Positions 34,026-43,720 of a stretch of 64,000 bases of DNA are shown here, piece after piece (within the stretch, counting starts at the first letter, position 1; each line of letters opens with the position of its first letter). The notes beneath the pieces were generated by a model, which saw only the letters and a program-made list of their open reading frames with translations, made no database searches and was not told where the DNA came from. The stretch covers positions 31,636,001 through 31,700,000 of the forward strand of contig NC_046675.1 of assembly GCF_003369915.1 (NCBI RefSeq). Direction: 5' to 3'. The position numbers and the translations under genes are program-made. The DNA is from Drosophila miranda (Eukaryota > Arthropoda > Insecta > Diptera > Drosophilidae).

Positions 34026-36162
34026 ATGAGCACCTGGAATCCTGCGAACGATGTGGATTTGCGGTCCGGTTCCGAGGATGAAGAGGACATTGCCATGAAG
34101 CGCGACTACCATGGGCGCGAGGCCATCCTGTTCGTGGTGGACGCCAACCTACAGACGTCCGGTATAGGACGCTTGATGGAGGCGCTGAACATCATACGCA
34201 CGGCATTCATCTCGGGGATGTTGGTCAACGACAAGGACCTGATAGGCCTGGTTTTCGCCAACACCAAACACAGCCCCCTGCCGCTGGAGGCGTCCTGCGT
34301 GGAGACTATAGTTGTGCCCGAGAACTGTGCCGTGTTTCTACCGCTTCGTCAGCTGACCAAACCCATTGTGGAGCATTACCTGGAGTTTATGGGGACGGTG
34401 GAGAGCCAGTTTGCCACCGAGTATGGGCTGGTGGAGCCCGACGGTCGTGGAAAATTCGATCTCATGATCCGGCTGTGTATCGAGTTGCTGGAGAAGTGCG
34501 GCAAGAAGTTGAACAACGCGAAGATTGCGTACGTGACGGATGTGGACACGCCGCATCTGCCCTCGAGCAACGAGTTTCAGGCGGCTCTGCAGAAGGCCAT
34601 CGATCTGGAGGGCAAGGAGTTCGAGTTCCATGTCATTCCCATGAACGACGACTTTGACTACGGTCCTTTTTACAAAGAATTTATAACCCTGTCGCGAGGT
34701 GAGTGACTATAGTAGAGCGTATGTATATTTCATGCGAAGTCTGTTCCCCTCCTTGGCGTCCAGAGATCGCCTTGGAGGTTTAAGTACTTCGCAGAGCAAC
34801 TGTAGCAAATCATTCACCTGCGTCCAAGTGAAGTTAAATTTGGACGTGGTTTTGGGTCTGCTGACAGATCACAGCTAACGTCTCTGAATGCCACTATCTG
34901 AAATCGACTAACGATTCATTCAACTTCTTGCAGCCATTGAATTGGACGCCTTCGTTGAACCCGATCCCTCACTGCTGCGAGAGATGCTGGCTGATCGCAA
35001 GCTGAAGCAGGACTTTTTGCGGCGCTGCCTGGGCCATTTCGCCTTCCACCTGGGCCCCAATCTGTCCATGTCGGTGCAGTACTACAATTATTTCCAGCGA
35101 CGGGCCCTTCCGCGCAAGGTGCAGATAATGCGGCGTGACAACAGCGTGGTGAGCACCAAGCGCCAGATCATAGTGCGCAAGCATGAAGGGGAGGAGATTA
35201 AGCACGAGTATCAAATGAAGGCGAACCAGGGCTGGTACAAGTTCGATTTGGGCGAGAAATCGTTGAGACTGACCATGACCCGGATGGACATGGTTCGAAA
35301 CATGCACAAGCCCCACATGCAGCTCCTGGGGTTTAAGCACCGCTCAGTCCTGCCTGAGGTTCTCTACAGCAAGCCCTCGAATTTTATGTACCCCGACGAT
35401 CAGAGTATCATTGGATCAAAGCGCTTGTTCCGGGGCCTGTGGGAGCGCTGCTTGCAGCGAGAGAAGATCATCGTCTGCCTGTTCATGTCCAAGCGTAAGT
35501 CGATTCCGCGCTATGTGGCTTTGGTGCCTGTTCAGGTGGATAAGTCGGAGGTCAAGAGCTATCGGTCGCAGCTCTGCGGAGATGGCTTCAAGATCGTCTA
35601 TCTGCCGGAAGCCAAGCACATTCGCCACATAGACATGTGCGATTGGAACAACACTGCCAATTCAGCCGACGATGAGAAGGTGGACTTCTTCCAGAAGATC
35701 ATCAAGAGGCTCCGCATCGACTATCAGCCAAACCTGATGAATGATCCCAGTCTGGACTACCTGCAGGCCAATTTGCTTGCTTTGTCCCTGGACATTACAA
35801 CGGACAGCAAGGGAATCGACGAACTGCTAGACACAACGGCGCAGGACAAACGAATCGAAAAATATATGCCCGATTACGAGAGGCTCTTCGACGTGGAGGT
35901 GGTTCCCGCCAAGAAGCGCCCGGCCAAAACCTCCGCGAATGGAGCCAGTTCGGCAAAGATGCCCAAAATCGATATGGAACAAATCGAGAGCTACGAATTT
36001 GTCGAGTTTTTGATTGCGGAGGAGCGTCTAACCAGCTGCACGGTCGCCCAGCTGCAGTGGATCCTTCAGAAGCACTTCGATGAGAGTTTGCCCAAATCTT
36101 CGCCCAAGGACAGACTGGTGAAGTGCATAGTGGCATTGAGTGCCGGAAAGTCAGGGACATAG
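34026..36162 (+). CDS. Irbp: Ku70, DNA end-binding protein
   Basis: Exons 34026-34698 and 34934-36162 give 633 residues. An acidic N terminus (SGSEDEEDIAMKRDYHGRE) precedes the von Willebrand-like domain (AILFVVDANLQTS). The central Ku beta-barrel includes ALPRKVQIMRRD, QIIVRKHEGEE and SVLPEVLYSKPSNFMYPDD. The C-terminal 55 residues resemble a SAP domain (LTSCTVAQLQWILQKHF). Ku70 pairs with Ku80 to bind broken DNA ends for non-homologous end joining and acts at fly telomeres; it was first described as inverted-repeat binding protein, hence Irbp. The ATG chosen begins MSTWNPANDVD. The 235-bp intron contains GGAGGTTTAAGTACTTCGC but no feature I recognise. Confidence 0.95.
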
Positions 36163-36352
36163 AATGTAAATTGATGTAAAAAGTATAATTTGTAAGTATT
36201 ATTACTAGTTTTTAAGAAGATTTTGGTAACTGAATTTCTTTTTTTGTTCGCCGTACACTGGGGATATAATTCCTGGTACATCTGAAGGCTGAATAAACAT
36301 AGATATCCAAGAATTTAAAATTCCAAAATGTAAATCGATTTCGCTGCGATAC

Positions 36353-36418
36353 TATCGATAGACAGTTTATCGCTACTGCCACCTATCGTCAGGGCTATTG
36401 CCATACTGTGTATCGATA
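36353..36418. promoter_or_regulatory. Two DRE sites upstream of mgr
   Basis: Perfect TATCGATA palindromes occur at 36353-36360 and 36411-36418, within 160 bp of the mgr ATG. More ATCGAT cores flank them. They suggest DREF-driven housekeeping transcription. Confidence 0.6.
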
Positions 36419-36512
36419 CTTTTGACTCATATTTATCGACATTTTCCATAGGCAGCACCGTCCTGCTGTAATTTTAATTGTAATTTGAAAGAATACTGAG
36501 CAGCAGAGCGAG

Positions 36513-37269
36513 ATGACTGGCATCATGGACTCGGTGGAAATGCCCAAATTGTCGGAAAACCAAAAGACCTTTGCCGGCATCCCGGAGGCAGTATTCCTGG
36601 TGAGTGGGTGGATTCTAACCTAGCAATAGTGCTCTTGGCTGTGGCTGCAGCTGCAATGGAAAACTTGAATTAATCCTTGTCTGTGTCGGTGTCCGCAGGT
36701 GGAAATTGATACGTTCATGACCCAGCCCGAGAACGAGAACTGCGAGAAGGTGCTGCAGCGTCTGGACGAGCAGCACGGCAAGTATCGATTCATGGCGTAC
36801 AACCTCGAGGCGCGTCGCCGGAAGCTGAAATCGCAGATTCCCGACCTGGAGCGCTCGCTGAAGATGGTTAATGTGCTGCAAAAGGAGGACGAGGAGCGCG
36901 AGACACAATTCCTGCTCAGTGATCAGGTGTTCATCAAGACCTTGGTGCCGCCCACGAAAACAGTTTACCTCTGGCTCGGTGCCAGCGTGATGCTGGAGTA
37001 TCCCCTGGACGAGGCCGAGGCCCTGCTCAAGCAAAACGTCACATCAGCCGTGGGCAACCTTAAGTCAGTGGAGCATGACCAGGACTTTGTACGGTCAGTG
37101 GGAAGACCCCTTTTCCATTCGAAACGGCGGGTACTAACTATGTTCTTTACTTTTATTTAACAGGGATCAAATAACCACAACGGAGGTGAACATGGCGCGA
37201 GTGTACAACTGGGGCGTCAAAAAGAGGCAGGCCGCAGCCAAGACTAACGCCAGCAGTACGCCATCCTAA
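36513..37269 (+). CDS. mgr: Prefoldin subunit 3 (VBP1), merry-go-round
   Basis: Exons 36513-36599, 36699-37093 and 37164-37269 give 195 residues. It is an alpha-prefoldin: an N-terminal helix (EIDTFMTQPENENCEKVLQRLDEQHGKYRFM), a hairpin strand region (TKTVYLWLGASVMLEYPLDEAEALL) and a C-terminal coiled-coil helix (TTEVNMARVYNWGVKKRQ). The hexameric prefoldin complex passes nascent actin and tubulin to the chaperonin CCT; Mgr also acts in tubulin quality control in flies. The first ATG in the DRE-bearing promoter context is used. Introns are GT-AG (99 and 70 bp). Confidence 0.95.
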
Positions 37270-37569
37270 GCTTCAGCACCAGTAAGAAACCCGCACAGTA
37301 CTGAAAACAGACATGTGAGTTGTGTACACTGTGGCTTTCTATCTACGTCTCGTCTCCCACTCAATATTTATGTCAAAACCTCACCAAAAAACGGCCAATC
37401 CTTTGCATTGTGATCCTTGCCTGCAAGCGATCGGAAGCAATGCTGATTGCAGCATCTCGCCTGCTTTATTCATATTCTCCACAGATGATGATAATAATAA
37501 AACCGCAACACAGCGCATCCAGTTATCCAGACACTAACAATCACTGGGCGTATTCGATATGTGTGTTTC

Positions 37570-37925
37570 TCAGGACATCCAATATGGGCACAGGTCCGAA
37601 AGGCAGATGCCCGAGCTGGTGCAGCCCATGCACTTGTGGCAGCTGCACGTCAGTCCTGGCAGGCATTGGTCCTCCGCATTGTCCCTCGTGCAGAATTCCC
37701 CGAGCTGGAGGTAGCAGAAATACCTTGTATTGTTCCCGCAGCGGATTCCGAAGGAGGACGTGCAATTTGGCCTTGTGGCAGGACCTTGTTCGCTGCAGGG
37801 AGAACACCTGTCCGGATGTCTGTCTTTTATCTTCTCTTTTTGCTGTTGGCACTCCTCTCTACTTACATGCCTTTCCTGGGGGACAGATAGAGCCAAATCA
37901 ACAGCCAATAGAATGCCTCGGACAT
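37570..37925 (-). CDS. Neuroparsin-like secreted cysteine-rich peptide
   Basis: Two exons, 37925-37867 and 37792-37570, join to 93 residues. Exon 1 encodes a hydrophobic signal sequence (MSEAFYWLLIWLYLS). The 74-bp intron has gtaagt and ctgcag ends. The mature part has 11 cysteines. Its spacing in the second half (CX7C, CX8C, CX5C, CXC, CX2C, CX2C, CX5C; motif CLPGLTCSCHKCMGC) matches neuroparsin, the insect homologue of IGFBP N-terminal domains, including mosquito ovary ecdysteroidogenic hormone. Neuroparsin has 12 or more cysteines, so one may be missing or a different first exon may be used. A longer open frame reading through the intron would add DRCSPC but has no signal peptide. Neuroparsin is reported absent from the melanogaster subgroup but kept in other Drosophila. 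Confidence 0.75.
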
Positions 37926-38162
37926 TAAATACAGCGAAACTGCTTTCAGAGTCCGGGAATTGAATTGTTTAGTTCGCGGGAACCTGCCAGCTAGTGCCAC
38001 GGCCGGAATTCCCCTGGTTGACCGCACCTTGTGTGAAAAGTGCTGACTCTGGGAGCAGATAAAGGAAGGCTATGGGTGATTAATTAACTATTATTTTTAT
38101 TTCTGATGTAAGCAACAATCTTTGACCTAACATGCACACCCAGCTGTGGGACGGAATGGGAC

Positions 38163-38866
38163 TCATTCCCACTTCATTGACTGGTGTATGTAGTCGCCAT
38201 CCGGACTCGCATAGTTCTTGATGGGTGGGCTGGCGACGGGGCCTTTGAGCGATACTGGCAGCAGCTGCAGGTCGACTTCGATGGCTGCCTGATACAGCTC
38301 CTCGGACTCGCGGCGAAGCTCTTCCAGAGCTTTGTTCTGTGACATCACCAGGCGGTCAATGATTTGGAAGTCGGACACTCTTTCGTCGTGCTTGTAGCGG
38401 GCCCATTGTTTCTTCAGCAGAGCACGCTCCTCCAGTTCTGCACTGCCCAGGGGTGTCAATTTTCGCTGCCGTTTGCTGGAAATGAAGCAATTTGTACCAA
38501 CAGTGGGTTCCATTCAACGGCGGGGCACTTACTCCTTTTCGTCAATGAGCTCCAGTGGCACCTCCAGCTCCTCCACCGGTTTCAGCTGGCGGGCATTCTT
38601 CTCGAGCCGCCGAATCTGCTTCTCAATCTTCTTTTTCCTGCGGTCCTCCCTCTGCTTGACAACCTGTGGGTCCAGCTTCTTCTTTTTCTTCAGCGGTTCG
38701 GCACAGAGCACAGGTGTTGTATGTAGGCAACGTGCAACGGCGGGGCCGGCTACGCCGCCTCTCTGTAAACCTAATCTATGACAGAAAGTGCGCTCGGTCA
38801 GTGGCTGGACAACTCGATGGGCTACAGACTCCTCACTTACCTGGCAAAGGCGCTGATCAGCGACAT
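38163..38866 (-). CDS. mRpL40: Mitochondrial large-subunit ribosomal protein mL40
   Basis: Exons 38866-38841, 38775-38533 and 38475-38163 give 193 residues. The N terminus is a mitochondrial presequence (MSLISAFARLGLQRGG). A lysine-rich block (LKKKKKLDPQVVKQREDRRKKKIEKQIRRLEKN) is split for quotation here only and contains the conserved mL40 helix; KKQWARYKHDERVSDF follows. The C terminus ends DGDYIHQSMKWE. mL40 is a component of the mitochondrial 39S subunit. The neuroparsin-like gene lies 237 bp beyond its stop codon on the same strand. Confidence 0.92.
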
Positions 38867-39239
38867 TTCTTTTTCTTTTTTTTTTAGGGTTTAAGTTACC
38901 ATGCTACCCGTGAGTAGCGTGGGATTATTTGGCCGCCCGCCTTTTGAAGGTGGAAATTGCCAAGTCAAAGAATAGAATATGTTGGAGAACTGTTTATAGC
39001 TTTACCTCAATTTCGTCGATGAAGTCACTTAGTGCTTGGTACGCGCTGGTGTTTTCAATAAATTTTTCAATAAATATTATAAATATAAATATTATATAAA
39101 TATCATTATCAGTTTGACCGCGGATTTATCGATAAAATATGCCGAAATATACCGAAACATACCGCCTCATTTTCAATATATACCGTAAATATACTGACGA
39201 ATTCAAGTTATATTTTACATATTCCTCATTTTTGATATT
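38867..39239. other. Upstream region of mRpL40
   Basis: AT-rich non-coding DNA with ATTTTTCAATAAATATTATAA-like repeats and an ATCGATAAAAT near 39128. Part of it must serve as the mRpL40 promoter. No gene was seen. Confidence 0.4.
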
Positions 39240-41470
39240 CCGTTGAATATTACTAGCTAAATAGAACATTTAGCCATGCCATCATAATTTTATACGATTG
39301 ATGAATCAATTTTCTATTTAACTGGTGTATTCTTAATACTTGCTTTTATTGCGTTTTGCGTGAAAAGAGGTTTTAGCGAAATAAGTCAAACGAAAAACAA
39401 GTAGCGAAATAGGTCAATCAAAACAAACGAAAAGGGAAATTCGTTCATATTGCTCAATTTTAATATTCCATTGAATAATGCTGGCAAACTAAATCTTTCA
39501 GTAATGCCCACATAATTTTATCCCATTGATGAATAAATTTTCTACAAGATTGGATTGTTTTTAATCTTTGCTTTTATTGTATTTATTGTAAAAAAGGTTT
39601 AAACGAAAAAGTCCAACCAAAAAAGAGTCACTATTTTGCGTGTAGGCCTTTGTATACCCTATTTTGTTAATTTTATATGAAGATGAAACGTGATTTATAA
39701 AGAACTTTTCTCAAATTGATATTCTTTAGACATATTCAAGTACATTATTAGTATCTTGTGTATTTATGGCGATCCTGATACCTACTGAGCCTTGGAAGAC
39801 AAACATTTTCTCAATTCTATAACATCCATTTCCCCCAGGGTATGTGTGCATGGAATTGGCAACATGTTTGCGTATGGAATGAGACTCATTGTTGCAATAG
39901 CGAAACTGCGGCGAATCGGGTATTGCCTATATTTCAAGCTATAGATTTTCCCACTTAGCTTTATCCCATAGATAAATACATTTTCTACAAGATTGCTTCT
40001 TTTAATTATCTTAAAGTATTTTATTTTGACTAAAATACGGTTTTCAAGTAAATGTTGCCGCAACAGTGTGTATGGAATGTGCAACATTGTGTATGGAACG
40101 AGACTCATTGTTGCTAAAGCGAAACTGCGGCGAACTGCGGCGAACTCAAATTCGATTCAAAAAACGACCAATTCTTTGTTCCGTTGAATAATACTATCTA
40201 TATAGAACATTTAGCCATGCCCACTCAATTTTGTACGATTGATGAATCAATTCTATACATGATTGGTCTATTCGAAATACTTGCATTTATTGGATTTCTA
40301 TATAACATTGAAAATTAAATTAATAAATGACAAAAATACCATTTAGCACTAAAAAACACCACATGGGAGCGCGGCGAAAACCAGTTTCTACAGTATGACC
40401 CTCATATACGGTCTCATTTGAAAAATATACCGAGTGGTGCGCGCCAAATTGAACTTTTTTGAATGTGAGCGACAAGGATTTAAATGTTGTCAACCGGGCC
40501 TTTATCTATGCCCACATAATTTTATACGATTAATGAATCAATTTTCTACTTAACTGGCCAGTTTTTAGTCCTTGATTTTATTGTATTTTGACTAAAACAA
40601 GGTTTAAACAAAATAGTTCAACAAAAAAAAACAGTCGCAATGTTGCTGGTATTTGAAGACGTGATGCGTGTATAGCCCTTTGTACACCCTATTTCGCTCA
40701 TTTTATATGAAGATCAAACGCAATTTATTAAGACCTTGTCTCAAATTGATATTCTTTAGACATATTCAAGTACATTATTAGTATCTTGTATATATTTCTG
40801 TCGATCCTGATACCTACTGAGCCTTGGAAGACAAACGTATTCACAATTCTATAACATTCATTTCCCCCAGGGTATGTGTGCATGGAATTAGCAACATGTT
40901 TGTGTATGGAATGAGACTCATTGTTGCAAAAGCGAACTGCGGCGAACTCAAATTCGATTCAAAAAACGACCAATTCTTTGTTCCGTTGAATAATACTATC
41001 TATATAGAACATTTAGCCATGCCCACTCAATTTTGTTCGATTGATGAATCAATTCTATACATGATTGGCCTATTCGAAATACTTTCTTTTATTGGATTTC
41101 TATATAAAATTGAAAATTAAATTAATGAATTGATGAAATTTACAAAAATGCCATGGGAGCGCGGCGAAAACCAGTATTTCTACAGTATGACCCTCAGAAC
41201 AGCACCGAAATATACGGTCTCATTTGAAAAATATACCGAGTGGTGCGCGCCAAATCGAACTTTTTTTGAATGTGAGCGACAAGGATTTAAATGTTGTCAA
41301 CCGGGCCATTACCGATTCAACAATTACGACGATTCCCTCAATTTTGATCTTCCGTCAAATATCAGCTATATGGAAGATTTAGCCATGCCATCATAGTTTT
41401 ATACGATGAATCAATTTTCTACTTGATTGGCTTCATATAAATAAAAGCTTTTATTGGATTTCTATATAAC
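39240..41470 (+). repeat. Decaying tandem array of a small gene family
   Basis: At least five diverged copies of a unit occur near 39270, 39510, 40190-40310, 40510-40600, 40990-41110 and 41370-41460. Each contains a form of ATTTAGCCATGCC, ATAATTTTATACGATTGATG, AATCAATTTTCTAC and a CTTTTATTGG tail. The blocks at about 39600-40310 and 40640-41110 match over several hundred bases, the second with an internal deletion. Translated copies share a peptide pattern (KF[DN]...D....LxN..Y[IM]E.LAMP[TS]). The rightmost copy keeps an intact ORF; the others look broken. Confidence 0.7.
41133..41396 (+). CDS. Small unrecognised ORF, last intact copy of the tandem family
   Basis: An 87-codon frame from ATG 41133 (or 82 codons from 41148, MPWERGENQYFYSM). 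It contains the cysteine motif WCAPNRTFFECERQGFKCC and ends SYMEDLAMPS. Most of the same cysteine motif (EWCAPN, ECERQGFKCCQPG) is found in a frameshifted copy near 40435-40500, so it was probably once coding. It has no signal peptide as it stands; an upstream exon could supply one, since an acceptor-like TTTCCCCCAG occurs in the neighbouring copy at 40870. I do not recognise the family. It may be a pseudogene fragment. Confidence 0.35.
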   Translation: MKFTKMPWERGENQYFYSMTLRTAPKYTVSFEKYTEWCAPNRTFFECERQGFKCCQPGHYRFNNYDDSLNFDLPSNISYMEDLAMPS

Positions 41471-41499
41471 GTTGAAAATGAAATTTAATAGATTGATTC

Positions 41500-43720
41500 G
41501 GGCAAATTTCTTCCTTTTCGCCCATTCGTCCGATATCACGTCCAGTCATATATATCCCGTTTTCTCCGTTAATTGTGGTCCGATTTGGCCGTTCCATAGG
41601 TTCCTGTAATGGGACTCAATAAGGACAAACCCCTGTTACACTTGGCTTGTTTCCCAGAGGGCAATGCCGGCTAGCTGTCGACCCCAGGGCTGGGTAGTTC
41701 CCCTTGCCCGCCAAATGTAGACAAAAAAGGAGACATACTACTTCTCGGGACATCAAAACTAACAACAACCTAACAACAACAAAGAAAATCATAAGCAGAC
41801 GGCTATCAAGTGGGTGAAGCTTGGGTGTTATCACTTCGCGCGCCGGCCCTACCTGTGACCAAACACAACGTTCATTTTGGCCACCCTCTGCTGGAACGGT
41901 AACGGCTGGCCTAATCCATGGCATACGCCACGCGTCCTCCCTCTATTTTAAATTTAATGCATCATGCTTCAATATATACCCAAGCTTTAATAATCGTAAA
42001 TTGACAATTTCATCTTTCTCATTAATAAATAGCTATACTCAAAATTATCACTAACCACTAAGAAACACCAAAACGTTCGACACAAAGGCAAACAAGGAAA
42101 TAGCTGCTGAAATTTCGTTCAACCAACAGGGATACCCTCACCCATACGTAATGGAATATGTGTAGATGAGTGGATCCAGTTTTACGGGAGTTAATTTAAC
42201 TCGGGCCCCTACGGAGACTTAACCTACCAAGAGCTCTTGTTAAGGGTCCCCGGGACATAAACAATAAACAATATTTTTCCACAAATCGCTCGACCAAATA
42301 CGGTGGACTGATGGGACCCCCGCGTCACCCACTAAGGGTTAATATTCTGGCACTGAACAGCTGATCGCAGATTTAGGTTCGTGAAAGGTGTTGGTGTTTT
42401 TACATATTTTTTTTCAATGGCCAAGATTTTACGTTAAACGGTTTAAGCTAATACTAATTACTAAATAAAGGACAACACACGGAACAAAATAACATTTAAT
42501 GTGGAACGGTGTTTGGAGTGCGGATTATGTTTTTTTCTTTAAGTTCAAACGACGCGGGCGATCGCTGGCCGTGGCCGGTCAGCCCTAAATTTATATAGGT
42601 CCGTTTATACGTGTGCGCGTGTGTGTGAATAGGGTTTCGGGGTTTTTACTTGGTGAATGAGACCAAACGTGTGGCACGCACTGGAAGGCGATGCAACGAT
42701 CGTGCGGTGTGGCTAGAATCGCCCTGGCAGCTAAATCGTCCTCTTTCACCCTCCCCCTTCACACGTCCCGCGCTACTTGGCTCACACACGCGCAACTGGA
42801 ACGAACTCACTCAGGTTCCGTTGGGCAGTCTTCTTCTCTGCAGTCGACTTTCTCGAACTCCAGTGTCCCTCTCCAGGAAACCTTCTGGCCCGGTTCTGGT
42901 GGCTATATTCCTTGCCGACTGTTAGTAAAATTTTCTGCATTACAACCTATTTTATCGCCCGCCTTTTCTTTACTCACTTCAAACTTTCTGTTTTAAGCAC
43001 AAAATTTCAAATTTCGACGTTACACCGTCCACGCTCCACGATTTCCATAATCCAATCCACGTTTTCTAATATTTTCACTCCTATTTATCCCTTTTTCCCT
43101 TACTAATACATATAACTAATCCTATTCTCTTCCTTATATCCCCAGTAACGGCTCCAGCTCCCCCCGATGTCCCAATACACCATCGAGCCTCCCTGGACTT
43201 CCGCTAGATGGCGCGTCGCCCTCAGCCCTGGCCACCTATCGTTCAGGTGGGACTGGAACACCCCAGCCAGTCATATTTCCCCAATTCTTTACAAGGATGA
43301 TTTTTCATTAATTTTATTCATCAAACTTAGCATAGCTTAGATAAGTTTCTAAGTATAAATAAACCTAACAACAACGAGATATACATATCTAGAGTCTGGT
43401 AGCCCGCGCAGCTACTCCCTTGGTTGCCATAGTCAAAAGTCCTTGATGGCTTGTTGGGTTCGGATCTTGAAAGGGGTTCGCTTCTGTCCTGCTGGAATAC
43501 GATTCTGTTTGGCTGGCTCATGATGACACGGCTGAACGCCGGAACCCAAGACCCTGGTGATTGTCGAAAGGAATATTGTATATTGATTGTGTTGTTTAAC
43601 ATGGTATCGATATTAGGGTCCAGGGCTGCCATTGGATGTGTATTTTCTGGTTCCAATCCGTTTAAACGACTCTCCCGACAAAAATGTCTGTTAGTCCAGT
43701 AGCGCAGCAAAGTCTAATAA
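41500..43720 (-). mobile_element. Probable retroelement remnants
   Basis: The composition changes sharply to GC-richer, mosaic DNA with no match to neighbouring genes. On the minus strand an open frame at 43710-43327 (127 codons) ends in a hydrophobic segment (MYISLLLGLFILRNLSKLC). Farther along the minus strand is TATATAAATTTAGG near 42590. CCTAACAACAAC occurs at about 41768 and 43364. These suggest a minus-oriented retrotransposon or several nested fragments, but no reverse transcriptase, primer-binding site or clear LTR pair was identified. A palindrome GAGTTAATTTAACTC lies at 42188-42202. Confidence 0.4.
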
